Under the pieces are notes generated by a model that was not told where the DNA came from, did no database searches, and saw nothing but the letters and a program-made list of their open reading frames with translations. A stretch of DNA of 64,000 nucleotides from Andreprevotia chitinilytica DSM 18519 (GTDB lineage Bacteria > Pseudomonadota > Gammaproteobacteria > Burkholderiales > Chitinibacteraceae). Of this stretch, positions 17,765 to 27,134 are shown piece by piece. The translations under genes were made by a program, and so were the position numbers. Within the stretch, counting starts at the first letter, position 1. Every line of letters begins with the position of its first letter. The stretch spans positions 85,979-149,978 of the forward strand of contig NZ_JONM01000011.1 in assembly GCF_000711875.1 (NCBI RefSeq). Reading direction: 5' to 3'.

Positions 17765-18685
17765 CTACCGGCCAGCAGGCGCAGCCATCATTTCATCGTT
17801 GATGAAGTCAGCATCGTCGAAGTGCTTGATCCACCAGCGCAAGGCCGGCCCTTGGTCGTTGCTGCGCCAGGCCAAGTAAAAGCGCTGGGGCGGCCGGGCC
17901 TCCCGCAGTTGCTTGACGACCAGTTCGCCACGGTCGATGTATGGCTGGGCGATGCAGGTCGGTAGGTGACCATAGCCCAGCCCAGCCAGTTGGGCTTCGA
18001 GCTTGGCGGCCACATTGGGCACGCTGAGATTGTCCTGGCCGGGAATGACATTGAGATTGCGTACCGACAGGCGATGCGAGGTATCGGCGATGGATACGAT
18101 GCGATGGGTGACCAGCGTTTCCCATTCGAGCGGCTCGGGCGCGGCAGCAAGCGGATGCTGCGGGGCCACGCAAAATACGACCTGAAGTTGGCCGAGCGGT
18201 TGGAACGAAAGGCCGACGCCTGGCGGCGGATCGCCATTGGCACCGATAGCCAAATCGGCCCGCTGGGTAACCAGGGCATCCCACGACCCGCCCAGCACCT
18301 CGTGCCTGAAACGTAGCCGCGTGTGAGGGTTGTCGGCGTAGAACGCATCGAGCGCCGGCATCACACGCCCGAATGGCACCATCGCATCGACGGCGATGCT
18401 GAGCTCGGTCTCCCACCCGGTTTCGATACGCTTGGCGCGCGCCTCCAGCGTGGCGGCGGCGTGCAGCAGCCGCCTTCCCTCCTCCAGCAGCAAAGCGCCG
18501 GTCTTGGTGAGCTGGGCGCGATGACCGCTGCGGTCGAAGATGGTGACGTCCAGGTCGCTCTCCAGCTTCTGCACCAGGTAGCTGAGCGAGGATGGCACGC
18601 GGTGCAGTTCTTCAGCTGCGGCTGCGAAAGTGCCGCGACGATCGATGGCGTCGAGCACGGCAAGGGCTTCAAGGCTGATTCTCAT
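17765..18685 (-). CDS. LysR-family transcriptional regulator
   Basis: About 306 residues from the ATG at 18685, with the helix-turn-helix ISLEALAVLDAIDRRGTFAA and FDRSGHRAQLTKTG. It is divergent from the YcaC-like hydrolase/amidohydrolase operon at 18859 and has a TTTAAC/GTTAAA palindrome just upstream of its start. It is the likely regulator of that operon; the inducer is unknown. Confidence 0.87.
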   Translation of the reverse strand: MRISLEALAVLDAIDRRGTFAAAAEELHRVPSSLSYLVQKLESDLDVTIFDRSGHRAQLTKTGALLLEEGRRLLHAAATLEARAKRIETGWETELSIAVDAMVPFGRVMPALDAFYADNPHTRLRFRHEVLGGSWDALVTQRADLAIGANGDPPPGVGLSFQPLGQLQVVFCVAPQHPLAAAPEPLEWETLVTHRIVSIADTSHRLSVRNLNVIPGQDNLSVPNVAAKLEAQLAGLGYGHLPTCIAQPYIDRGELVVKQLREARPPQRFYLAWRSNDQGPALRWWIKHFDDADFINDEMMAAPAGR

Positions 18686-18700
18686 GGTCAAAATTTTCGA

Positions 18701-18714
18701 TTTAACTGGTTAAA
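18701..18714. promoter_or_regulatory. Palindrome in the LysR/YcaC divergent promoter
   Basis: TTTAACTGGTTAAA, arms TTTAAC/GTTAAA around a 2-bp centre, carrying a T-N11-A core, 15 bases upstream of the LysR start. Confidence 0.45.
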
Positions 18715-18858
18715 ACTATCCGTTTTCCTGCGCTTTTCGTACGGCATATAGTGGCATAACTCGCTTGCAATCATTGAAATTTAACGATCCTGCAGCACAG
18801 GTCGTACTTGCAAAGCTTATTACAATTTTTCGACAAAGAGACACTCAAGGAGTCTACG

Positions 18859-19512
18859 ATGCCCATCGCCAAGGCCACCCCCGGCAAAAGCCTGCTGAAC
18901 CCGACCGACCACACCCTCATCATGATCGACCATCAATCGCAGATGGCCTTCGCCACCAAGTCGATTGATCCGGTCCAGTTGCGCAACAACGCGGCGCTCG
19001 TTGCCAAGGCCGCCCGCGAATTCAAGGTCGCCACCATCCTGACCACGGTTGCCGAAAAATCCTTCTCCGGCCCAATGTTCGATGAGATCAAGTCGGTCTT
19101 CCCCGAGCACCCGGTGATCGACCGCACCACGATGAACACGTGGGAAGACGAGCGCATCGCCGTTGAGGTCAATCGTCTGGGCAAGGGCAAGATCGTGCTG
19201 GCCGGTCTGTGGACTTCCGTCTGCATCGTCGGCCCGGCCTTGTCCGCCCTCGACCAGGGCTTCGAAGTCTATGTGATCACCGATGCCAGCGGCGACATCA
19301 GCGATGAGGCGCACCAGCGGGCGGTAGAACGCATGGTGCAGCAAGGTGCCCGCCCGATGACCTCGCTGCAGTACCTCCTCGAACTGCAACGCGACTGGGC
19401 GCGCGGCGAAACCTATCACGAGACGGTCGCCACCTCCATCGCCCATGGCGGCGGTTACGGCTTGGGCTTGATCTACGCCAAGGCCATGTTCGGCGGCGCA
19501 GAAGGCCACTAA
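18859..19512 (+). CDS. YcaC-like isochorismatase-family hydrolase
   Basis: 217 residues of the cysteine-hydrolase (isochorismatase/nicotinamidase) superfamily. Asp24 in MIDHQSQM and nucleophile Cys122 in GLWTSVCIVGPALSA are in place, and the MNTWEDERIAVEV segment is typical of the YcaC branch, whose substrates are unknown. The ATG follows AGGAG at good spacing. It is the first gene of a rightward operon with an amidohydrolase, a DoxX protein and a DUF1275 protein. The pairing of an amide hydrolase with an amidohydrolase suggests consecutive steps in breaking down one compound, but that is inference. Confidence 0.85.
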   Translation: MPIAKATPGKSLLNPTDHTLIMIDHQSQMAFATKSIDPVQLRNNAALVAKAAREFKVATILTTVAEKSFSGPMFDEIKSVFPEHPVIDRTTMNTWEDERIAVEVNRLGKGKIVLAGLWTSVCIVGPALSALDQGFEVYVITDASGDISDEAHQRAVERMVQQGARPMTSLQYLLELQRDWARGETYHETVATSIAHGGGYGLGLIYAKAMFGGAEGH

Positions 19513-19638
19513 CAGACCGTTGAAAAACAACTGCGAAGGGCCGGCTCGCGGCCAGGGCACCAAGGCCCTGGCTGCGCCATTGCCACCCGCGAACAAACCG
19601 CCACCAGCCAGCACACAAACGACATCAAGGAGCCCACC

Positions 19639-21483
19639 ATGCACGCCGACATCATCCTGACAAATGGCCGCTTCACCACGCTAGACCGCCGCAACCCCAA
19701 CCCCAAGGCCGTGGCAATCACCAGTGGCAAGTTCAGCGCGGTGGGCGATCTGGACGAAGTGATGGCCTTCGCCCATACCGATACGCAGATCATCGACCTC
19801 AAGGGCAAGCGCGTCATCCCCGGCCTCAACGACTCGCACTTGCACTTGATCCGCGGCGGGCTCAACTACAACCTCGAACTACGCTGGGAGGGCGTGCCTT
19901 CGCTGGCCGATGCGCTGGCCATGCTGCGCGAGCAGGCCGCGCGCACGCCATCGCCGCAGTGGGTACGCGTGGTGGGCGGCTGGACCGAATTCCAGTTCGC
20001 CGAGCGGCGTATGCCCACCCTCGACGAGATCAACGCGGCGGCGCCCGATACGCCGGTCTTCATCCTGCATCTGTACGATCGCGCCTTGCTCAACCGCGCG
20101 GCGCTGCGGGCCGTGGGCTACACCAAGGACACGCCCAACCCGCCTGGCGGCGAGATCCAGCGCGATGCACAGGGCAACCCCACCGGCATGCTGATCGCGC
20201 GGCCCAACGCCATGATCCTGTATGCCACCCTGGGTAAGGGGCCCAAGCTACCGCTTGAACTGCAAGTGAATTCAACACGGCAGTTCATGCGCGAGCTCAA
20301 CCGCCTGGGCGTGACCAGTGCGATCGACGCCGGCGGCGGCTTTCAGAACTACCCTGACGACTACGAGGTGGTCGCGCAGTTGGCCAAGGACGAGCAGCTG
20401 ACCGTGCGCATTGCCTACAACCTCTTCACCCAGCGCAAGGGCATGGAGCTGGACGATTTCAAGTCCTGGACCGCGCAGGTCAAACCCGGCGACGGCAGTG
20501 ACTTCTATCGCCACAACGGCGCAGGCGAGATGCTAGTGTTCTCGGCAGCCGATTTTGAGGATTTCCTCGAACCCCGCCCCGATCTGGCGCCGGAGATGGA
20601 GGGCGAGCTGGAAAAGGTGGTGCGCCACCTCGTGGAGCATCGCTGGCCTTTCCGCCTGCATGCCACCTACGATGAGTCGATTGGCCGCATGCTCGACGTA
20701 TTCGAGAAGGTGAACCGCGACATCCCATTCGATGGTCTGCACTGGCTGTTCGACCACGCCGAAACCATTTCGCCACGCAATATCGAGCGGGTGAAAGCAC
20801 TGGGCGGTGGCATCGCCATTCAGCATCGCATGGCCTTCCAAGGCGAGTATTTCGTAGACCGCTACGGTGCCAAGGCCGCCGAGGCCACGCCACCGGTAGC
20901 ACGCATGCTGGAAATGGGCGTGCCCGTAGGCGCTGGCACCGATGCCACCCGCGTCGCCAGCTACAACCCTTGGACGGCGTTGTATTGGCTGGTATCGGGC
21001 AAGACTGTGGGAGGCATGACGCTGTATGCGCCGCAGAACCGCCTCACCCGCGAAACCGCGTTGGAACTCTGGACGGCCGGCAGCGCCTGGTTCTCCAACG
21101 AGCAGGGCAAGAAGGGCCATATCGCCGTCGGCCAGCTGGCGGACCTTGCCGTGCTCTCGGCCGACTACATGCACGTGCCGGAGGAAGACATCAAGGCCAT
21201 CGAATCGGTGATGACCATGGTGGGCGGCAAGGTGGTATATGGCGATGGCGACTTCGCCCCGCTGGCCCCGGCACCGCTACCCGTGCTGCCTGAATGGTCG
21301 CCGGTCAAGCTGGTCCCTGGGCACTACCGCCCCACTCCGGCCACGAGCCGTCTGCCGCATCAGTGCGTGGGCGCTTGTGGTGTGCATGGCCACTCGCATG
21401 ACCGCGCGCGGCGCAGCGAGGTGCCGGCAGCGCAACCCCAGGGCTTCTGGGGCGCGCTGGGCTGCTCCTGCTTCGCCTTCTGA
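19639..21483 (+). CDS. Amidohydrolase of the YtcJ/metallo-dependent family
   Basis: 614 residues. The N-terminal beta-sandwich and the metal motif H67-x-H69 in GLNDSHLHL are followed by metal-site candidates FRLHATYDES, LFDHAETI and GAGTDATRVASYNPW, the order seen in YtcJ-like amidohydrolases. The C-terminal ~45 residues form an added Cys/His-rich tail (HQCVGACGVHGHSHD and a terminal CSC), which is unusual for the family. AGGAG precedes the ATG. It lies between the YcaC-like gene and doxX, with an 8-base gap to the latter, so they are probably co-transcribed. Substrate unknown. Confidence 0.85.
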   Translation: MHADIILTNGRFTTLDRRNPNPKAVAITSGKFSAVGDLDEVMAFAHTDTQIIDLKGKRVIPGLNDSHLHLIRGGLNYNLELRWEGVPSLADALAMLREQAARTPSPQWVRVVGGWTEFQFAERRMPTLDEINAAAPDTPVFILHLYDRALLNRAALRAVGYTKDTPNPPGGEIQRDAQGNPTGMLIARPNAMILYATLGKGPKLPLELQVNSTRQFMRELNRLGVTSAIDAGGGFQNYPDDYEVVAQLAKDEQLTVRIAYNLFTQRKGMELDDFKSWTAQVKPGDGSDFYRHNGAGEMLVFSAADFEDFLEPRPDLAPEMEGELEKVVRHLVEHRWPFRLHATYDESIGRMLDVFEKVNRDIPFDGLHWLFDHAETISPRNIERVKALGGGIAIQHRMAFQGEYFVDRYGAKAAEATPPVARMLEMGVPVGAGTDATRVASYNPWTALYWLVSGKTVGGMTLYAPQNRLTRETALELWTAGSAWFSNEQGKKGHIAVGQLADLAVLSADYMHVPEEDIKAIESVMTMVGGKVVYGDGDFAPLAPAPLPVLPEWSPVKLVPGHYRPTPATSRLPHQCVGACGVHGHSHDRARRSEVPAAQPQGFWGALGCSCFAF

Positions 21484-21491
21484 GGCCGGCC

Positions 21492-21920
21492 ATGTTCGAT
21501 CATCTCGCCAGCGAACTTACCGGGGTACTGGCGCCGTTGCGACACGGCGGCGGTGCCTGGCTGCTGCGTGCCGGCATGGCGGCAGTCTTCGTCTATAGCG
21601 CGCAGGACAAGCTGCGCCATCGCCCGGCGGCCTTGGCGGAGATACGGGAGAGCGGCCTGCAGCTGCCGGCCGCGATGCTGAGCGGCACCATCCTGGTCCA
21701 GGCACTGGGCGGGCTGATGCTGCTGAGCCTGACGCCGATTCTGGTCGCCTTGGGCGCGCTGATGCTGGCCAGCTTCACGTTGGTGGCGACGGTGCTGTTC
21801 CACCGCTTCTGGCTCACGCGGGGCGAGGTGCGGCAGCATCAGCTAACGGCCTTTCTGGAACACTTGGTGATGGTGAGCGGACTGCTCACCCTGACCGCGC
21901 AACAACTGGGAGCATGTTGA
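21492..21920 (+). CDS. DoxX-family membrane protein
   Basis: 142 residues with about four transmembrane helices and the DoxX start WLLRAGMAAVFVYSAQDKL. DoxX proteins are small inner-membrane proteins linked to quinone and redox stress or to thiol handling; the specific role here is unknown. It follows the amidohydrolase by eight bases, and its stop overlaps the start of the DUF1275 gene, which indicates coupling. Confidence 0.8.
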   Translation: MFDHLASELTGVLAPLRHGGGAWLLRAGMAAVFVYSAQDKLRHRPAALAEIRESGLQLPAAMLSGTILVQALGGLMLLSLTPILVALGALMLASFTLVATVLFHRFWLTRGEVRQHQLTAFLEHLVMVSGLLTLTAQQLGAC

Positions 21921-22624
21921 TGGCGCTGATCAATCCAAATCGTGGCGCCTCGGCGCTTGCCCTGGTCGCGGGCTATGTCGACACGCTGGGGTTCGTGGCG
22001 CTGTTTGGCCTGTTCACGGCCCACGTCACCGGTAACTTCGTGTTGATCGGCAGCGAGCTGGCAAAGCCAGGGCATGGCGTGCTGCTCAAGCTGCTGGTCT
22101 TCCCGGCTTTTATCCTGGCCGTGGCCCTCAGCCGCCTGATCAGCCTGCACTACGAGCGCCGCGCGCGTTCGCCCGTGCGATTGTTGTTGATGCTGGAGGC
22201 GGTTCTGCTGCTCGCCTTCATGGCTGCCGGCATGCAAGCCGCACCGATCGCGTCGCCGGGCACGCCCATGGCCATCATCGCTGGCCTAGCCGGCGCCATG
22301 GCCATGGGCATCCAGAACGGACTCGGGCGGTTGGCCCTGGCAAAGCTAACGCCGACGACCGTGATGACGGGCAACGTCACCCAGCTCGTCATCGACCTGG
22401 TCGACATGGCCATAGGCAGTACAAAGACGGAAACGCGTGCCCGCATCATCAAGCAATTGGGGCCGATTACAGGCTTCGGACTGGGCGCGCTCGCCGGTGC
22501 CTTGGGATATGAGCACCTGGGATTCATGGCCTTGCTCGCCCCCATCACGCTGGTGGCCGCCTTGGCCCTGGAGCCCTCAACGCTCACCCCGCCTGAGCCA
22601 ATCCAAGGGTCTGCGACCCTTTAG
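21914..22624 (+). CDS. DUF1275 (YoaK-like) membrane protein
   Basis: 236 residues with about six membrane helices and the diagnostic start AGYVDTLGFVALFGLFTAHVTGN plus GIQNGLGRLALAKLTPTTVMTGN. DUF1275 members are thought to be transporters or channels without a defined substrate. The ATG at 21914 overlaps the doxX stop as ATGTTGA. It is the last gene of the operon, followed by a convergent LysR gene. Confidence 0.82.
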   Translation: MLMALINPNRGASALALVAGYVDTLGFVALFGLFTAHVTGNFVLIGSELAKPGHGVLLKLLVFPAFILAVALSRLISLHYERRARSPVRLLLMLEAVLLLAFMAAGMQAAPIASPGTPMAIIAGLAGAMAMGIQNGLGRLALAKLTPTTVMTGNVTQLVIDLVDMAIGSTKTETRARIIKQLGPITGFGLGALAGALGYEHLGFMALLAPITLVAALALEPSTLTPPEPIQGSATL

Positions 22625-22745
22625 CGGCCCGCACCTTTTTGACTGGCTTCCTCAACGCCGTGTCGCGCATGACCTCGACATCGTGAGAGTCCGAACATTG
22701 GGTGGGCGCGCACCAGGAGAGGCGATGGTTGCACGTTTTAAGGTC

Positions 22746-23669
22746 TCAACGCAGCGTATCGGCGATGGTCTGAACCGATTGGACCAGCCAGTCCAGGCCC
22801 GGGTCGGATCGGGTTGATGCGTGCCGCATCAGGCTGATGGGAAAGCGCTCTATCTCCAACGGTGGGTCAAGTAAACGCAGGCCGAACTTGGCACCGAACC
22901 GCTTGGCGAGTTGACTGGGTACCGTGGCGACCAGATCACTTGCGGCAGCCGCAGCCAAGGCGGTCAGGAACATTGGCACGCTAACGCGCACACGACGTTT
23001 CAAACCTTGTCTTGCCAGTGCTTCATCGACCATGCCGGTCAGTTGTCCGGTAAACGACACCAGCACGTGGTCCAGGGAGATATAGGTCTCCAGGCTCAGC
23101 GGCATGGTCACGGCCGGGTGATCCTGACGGGCGACGACGACAAAGCGCTCTTGCAGAAGAATCGTGGATTCAAACTCCTCCGGCAGTTCATAGAAACGAC
23201 CGATCGCCAGATCGATGTCGTCCCTGCGCAGGGCTTCAAGGGCGGGCCTGCCCACGGCAAAGCGCGTTGTCAGCCCTGCTCCTGGGGCCTCCACCATCAA
23301 CTTCGCCAGCAGTGGCTCTCCAATCAAGGTTGAAACGAGGTCATTGGCGGCTAATCTGAACAACCGGCCTGACGTCGCTGGATCAAATGCGGACGGCGTG
23401 CTGACGACATCCTGAGTGAGTTGCAAAAGCGCGCGGACTTTGGGCGTCAATTCGAGCGCGCGCCGGGTAGGGGTCAGGCCGTCGGGGCGACGCAGGAAAA
23501 GTGGATCGTCAAACAGATCGCGCAGCCGCGCCAAGGCATGGCTGATCGCCGACTGGCTCAGTCCCAGCCGCTCTGCCACCACGGTCGTGCGTTCATGCCG
23601 CACCAGTTCGTCAAAAATCAGGAGCAGTGAGAAATCCAATCGCCTGATCTTAGCTTTATCGATATCCAT
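22746..23669 (-). CDS. LysR-family transcriptional regulator (NodD-like branch)
   Basis: 307 residues. The N-terminal helix-turn-helix (DFSLLLIFDELVRHERTTVV, LGLSQSAISHALARLR, FDDPLFLRRPDGLTPT) is typical of the NodD/NahR branch of LysR. It is divergent from the monooxygenase/DJ-1/ferritin-CDGSH operon starting at 23777 and is its likely regulator. AT-rich sequence with GATATC repeats occupies the 107-base spacer. Confidence 0.87.
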   Translation of the reverse strand: MDIDKAKIRRLDFSLLLIFDELVRHERTTVVAERLGLSQSAISHALARLRDLFDDPLFLRRPDGLTPTRRALELTPKVRALLQLTQDVVSTPSAFDPATSGRLFRLAANDLVSTLIGEPLLAKLMVEAPGAGLTTRFAVGRPALEALRRDDIDLAIGRFYELPEEFESTILLQERFVVVARQDHPAVTMPLSLETYISLDHVLVSFTGQLTGMVDEALARQGLKRRVRVSVPMFLTALAAAAASDLVATVPSQLAKRFGAKFGLRLLDPPLEIERFPISLMRHASTRSDPGLDWLVQSVQTIADTLR

Positions 23670-23776
23670 AATGAAAAGATATCAGTTTGATTGTAATAAA
23701 CCCAAGCCTACCATGCCGCTGATTGCCAAACGTGCTCGCTTGCAGATCGCAACGCCTTCCTCACCAAGGACCGATC

Positions 23777-24082
23777 ATGACTACCGAATACATTCGTTAT
23801 GAACTGACAAAGCACAGCGGCGAAGAACTGATCCTGGCCTACCGGACGGCTTGCGAGTGCCTGCAAGCGTCGCCCGAGTGCCTCGGTTACGACCTGACCC
23901 GGTGCGAAGAGGCACCAACCTCATTTGTCTTGCGCATCCACTGGACCTCTACCGAGGACCATCTGCAGAAATTCCGCAAAGGCCCGCAATTTCCCGATTT
24001 CTTTGCTGCGGTGAAGCCTTTTATCGACGAAATCGTCGAGATGCGTCACTACGCGAGCACCGGGCTCGCGTGGACACGTTGA
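23777..24082 (+). CDS. Putative quinol/antibiotic-biosynthesis-type monooxygenase (ABM fold)
   Basis: 101 residues, a single dimeric ferredoxin-like ABM domain (EYIRYELTKHSGEELILAY, then FVLRIHWTSTEDHLQKFRKG and FFAAVKPFIDEIVEMRHY). Members oxidise quinols or aromatics without cofactor, or act as YgiN-like proteins. AAGGA lies before the ATG at 23777. It is the first gene of an operon with a DJ-1 protein and an iron-sulfur/ferritin fusion, which suggests defence against or metabolism of an electrophile. Confidence 0.8.
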   Translation: MTTEYIRYELTKHSGEELILAYRTACECLQASPECLGYDLTRCEEAPTSFVLRIHWTSTEDHLQKFRKGPQFPDFFAAVKPFIDEIVEMRHYASTGLAWTR

Positions 24083-24128
24083 GCGCGGTCAGGCCGATTT
24101 CCCCCAAAACCACGGAGAGCACGTTGCA

Positions 24129-24899
24129 ATGAGCTTGAAAAACCCCAATCGCGTTCATGCTGCAAAACCCAAACGGGTTGCCATCGTCTTGGCAAATCCA
24201 GCGACCTCCACCACCACCGGCTGGCCCGTGGGTTTTTGGTGGAGCGAGCTGACCCATCCGTACTTCGCTTTCTCGGAACAGGGCTATGAAGTCGCGCTGT
24301 TCTCACCCGAGGGCGGCAAATGCGAGGCGGATTCGCTCAGCGATCCGCGTGATCCATCCGGCTATTCCAAAACCGATCTGATTTCGATGGGGTTCATCGC
24401 AACGCCCGAATTGATGGCCTTGGTCGAAAACACACAGCCAGTGAGTGCCATCAAACTCGATGCCTTCGATGCCATCCTGGTCGCCGGCGGCCAATCGCCC
24501 ATGTTCAGCTTCGACACGGCCGACGGGCTGGTCGCCAAGTTCGTTGAGTTCTACGAAGCCGGCAAGGTGGCCGCCGCGCTCTGCCACGGTGTTGCAATCT
24601 TGAAGTACGCACGGCTTTCAAACGGCGAGTTTCTCGCCAAGGGCAAAACCGTGACCGGGTTTGCCAATGTCGAGGAAGACTTTGCCGATGAGGCCGTGTG
24701 GTCGATGAACTTGTTGCCCAAAGACAAGCACGTCATGCCTTGGCGGATCGAAGACACGCTAAAGTCGATGGGCGCCAATTTCATTCAGGCCGGGCTGTGG
24801 CGCAGCTTTTCGGTGCGCGACGGCAATCTAATCACCGGCCAGCAGAATTTTTCGGGCATGGAAACCGCCGAGTTGGTGATCGAAGCATTGGGGGCCTGA
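24129..24899 (+). CDS. DJ-1/PfpI-family protein
   Basis: 256 residues with a class-I glutamine-amidotransferase-like fold. The nucleophile cysteine is in AALCHGVAIL, preceded by the DAILVAGGQSPM strand, and the acidic partner lies in FSPEGGK. This is the long form (about 250 residues) seen in Hsp31/YhbO-like glyoxalase or chaperone members. It lies 46 bases after the monooxygenase and 2 bases before the ferritin fusion, so it is probably co-transcribed. Whether it hydrates glyoxals or acts otherwise is not decidable. Confidence 0.85.
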   Translation: MSLKNPNRVHAAKPKRVAIVLANPATSTTTGWPVGFWWSELTHPYFAFSEQGYEVALFSPEGGKCEADSLSDPRDPSGYSKTDLISMGFIATPELMALVENTQPVSAIKLDAFDAILVAGGQSPMFSFDTADGLVAKFVEFYEAGKVAAALCHGVAILKYARLSNGEFLAKGKTVTGFANVEEDFADEAVWSMNLLPKDKHVMPWRIEDTLKSMGANFIQAGLWRSFSVRDGNLITGQQNFSGMETAELVIEALGA

Positions 24900-24901
24900 A
24901 G

Positions 24902-26932
24902 ATGACCGAGCCCGTCGACCAACAGATGCACATGGCCGCTGGATCAAGCGGTGCCCCAAGCGCCGCCGAACCTGCCCTCGTCATCCATAGCCGAGAGCAA
25001 CTGCTGCACACCCTGAGCGAAGCCGCCGAGATCGAGCACAACCTGATGTGCTGCTACCTCTATGCCAGCTGGAGCTTGAAGACCGAAGCCGATGATCCGC
25101 CGGATGAGCGCGACGAACTACAGCGTTGGCGGCGCATCATTCTGGATGTCGCCATCGACGAAATGGCGCACCTGGCCTTGGTCGGCAACCTCATGAACGC
25201 CATCGGCGGCGTTGCGCATTTCAACCGGCCTAATTTTCCGATCGCGCCGGGCTACCATCCTGCCGCCATGCAGGTACGGCTGGCACCGTTCAATCGCGAC
25301 ACACTGCAGCATTTCGTGCACCTGGAGCGCCCCGAAGGCGACGATGAGCCCGATGGTGCCGGCTTCGCGCATACCAGCACCTATGTGCGCGGCTTGCATG
25401 GCCTGACGCTGACACCCACCGCGCAGGACTATCTCACGGTCGGCCATCTTTACCGTTCGGTCGAGGCGGGCCTGCGCGCCTTGAGCGAAACACTCGGCGA
25501 AGCTGCGCTGTTCTGCGGCGATCCCGCTTTGCAGGTCGGCCCTTCGGTGGTCGGGCTCAAGGGCTTGATCGCGGTCACGGACCTCGCATCCGCCTGCCAG
25601 GCGATTGCAACCATCGTCGAGCAAGGCGAAGGCGCGCAGGACAACGCTCCCGACGGGCACTACCACCGTTTCATTTCCGTGCGCGAGGCCTATGAGGCCA
25701 TGCTGGCCCGGAATCCGGACTTTGTACCGGCCCATCCGGCGGCCACCAACCCGGTCATGCGCAAACCGCCCGACCCACAAGGCCGCGTTTGGGTAGCAAA
25801 TGCGGAGGCGCAATCCGTGCTGGATCTCGCCAATGCAACCTATGAGCTGATGCTGCAATGCCTGGCGCAAGGTTTTGCCGCCAATGACCAGGCCGAGAAA
25901 AAGCTCATGATCGATGCCGCCATCAAGTTGATGCAGGCGGTCGATCCGCTCGGCAAGCAGTTGGCCCGCATCAAGGCGAATGATCAGGATGCCTGTAATG
26001 CGGGCATGAGCTTCGCCGCCTTGCGGCAGGTGGCCTCGCCCGCCGCCGCGCAGGTGGCCATCCCCACGTTTGCCCATCGGTTGAAGACGCTGGTTGATGC
26101 AGGCCAAGCCCAGCTGCAGACCCCGCGCATGCGCACGGCGGTCGCCGCGCTCGAACGGGTGCATGCACAGCTTGCCGCCTTTGGGGGCAAGCCGCTTGCC
26201 AGTGCATTCACCCAGCCGCAGGTCATCACTGCGGCTGCCCCAGGCGTTGCAGCGCAACCCGCGCTGCCCACTGCGCAGCCGCCAGCTGCGGGCCAGCCGG
26301 AAATCGTCGAGGGTGAAAAACTCACCCTGATCGTCGACGGGCAACGTTGTATCCACGCCCGCCATTGCGTGACGGGCGCACCGAAAACCTTCGTGGCGAA
26401 TGTGGTGGGCCCATGGTTGCACCCCGATGAGACCGATGTGGAGACATTGGTCGGGATTGCCCATGCCTGCCCATCCGGTGCGGTCGCCTATCGACGCAAG
26501 GACGGTAAGACCAATGAGGCCGCACCGCCGGTCAACATGCTGCGCCTGCGGGAAAACGGCCCCTATGCCATCCATGCCCCCTTGGTGATTGCGGGAGGAG
26601 AACAAGGCTTTCGCGCCACGCTGTGCCGCTGCGGGGCTTCGAAAAACAAACCCTATTGCGATGGCTCCCACGCAGCAGCAGATTTTGTTGCCAGTGGCGA
26701 ACCGGCAACCGTCAGCCTAGAGCCTTTAGCCGCCCGTGACGGCACGTTGCAGATCGAACCGCAGCAAAATGGGCCACTTGCCGTCTCCGGCAATCTGGAG
26801 CTTTGCACTGGCAACGGCCGTGTGGTGCAACGGGTGACAGAGACGCGGTTGTGTCGCTGCGGCCATTCCCAAGCCAAGCCGTTCTGCGATGGTAGTCACC
26901 GCGCGATTGGCTTTATCGCGCCGGGTGCGTAA
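24902..26932 (+). CDS. Fusion of ferritin-like domain, divergent [4Fe-4S] ferredoxin and two CDGSH iron-sulfur domains
   Basis: 676 residues. Residues ~25-270 form a ferritin-like/VioB-type four-helix domain with metal ligands in EIEHNLMCCY (44-53) and DEMAHLALV (86-94). A helical linker is followed at ~470-540 by a YjdI-like mono-cluster ferredoxin (CIHARHCV, then HACPSGAVAY). Two CDGSH [2Fe-2S] modules follow at ~573-590 and ~650-665, with intact CRC...CDGSH ligands. The start at 24902 lies two bases after the DJ-1 stop. Combining an oxygen-binding diiron-type domain with three Fe-S centres suggests an oxidoreductase or iron-handling enzyme; the reaction is unknown. Confidence 0.85.
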   Translation: MTEPVDQQMHMAAGSSGAPSAAEPALVIHSREQLLHTLSEAAEIEHNLMCCYLYASWSLKTEADDPPDERDELQRWRRIILDVAIDEMAHLALVGNLMNAIGGVAHFNRPNFPIAPGYHPAAMQVRLAPFNRDTLQHFVHLERPEGDDEPDGAGFAHTSTYVRGLHGLTLTPTAQDYLTVGHLYRSVEAGLRALSETLGEAALFCGDPALQVGPSVVGLKGLIAVTDLASACQAIATIVEQGEGAQDNAPDGHYHRFISVREAYEAMLARNPDFVPAHPAATNPVMRKPPDPQGRVWVANAEAQSVLDLANATYELMLQCLAQGFAANDQAEKKLMIDAAIKLMQAVDPLGKQLARIKANDQDACNAGMSFAALRQVASPAAAQVAIPTFAHRLKTLVDAGQAQLQTPRMRTAVAALERVHAQLAAFGGKPLASAFTQPQVITAAAPGVAAQPALPTAQPPAAGQPEIVEGEKLTLIVDGQRCIHARHCVTGAPKTFVANVVGPWLHPDETDVETLVGIAHACPSGAVAYRRKDGKTNEAAPPVNMLRLRENGPYAIHAPLVIAGGEQGFRATLCRCGASKNKPYCDGSHAAADFVASGEPATVSLEPLAARDGTLQIEPQQNGPLAVSGNLELCTGNGRVVQRVTETRLCRCGHSQAKPFCDGSHRAIGFIAPGA

Positions 26933-26963
26933 CCGTACATTACGCGCACTTATAAGACGTCAC

Positions 26964-27040
26964 CATGATGCTGGTTCTTGTGATCGATCTGGAAGCAACG
27001 TGCGCGAACGACGAAAGCATTCTGATCGTACTGAACCGGT
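26964..27040 (+). pseudogene. Possible 5' remnant of a DEDD 3'-5' exonuclease gene
   Basis: About 25 codons reading MMLVLVIDLEATCANDESIL and then a stop. The VIDLEATC segment is the exonuclease-I motif of KapD-type exonucleases. Everything after it is missing. The fragment is short and could be coincidental. Confidence 0.3.
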
Positions 27041-27134
27041 GATCCCTGTATCAGGCATGAAGCCCCGACCTGCGGGACTTTTGTCTTTCTGGCCGTAGTG
27101 TGAACGGGCACCGCTTCATAGAAGCCCGTCTTGG

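Noticed and set aside
25118..26671. 517-codon open frame antisense to the ferritin/CDGSH gene
   Set aside because: Low-complexity His/Arg/Gly-rich sequence with no motif; the opposite strand has intact metal-binding domains.
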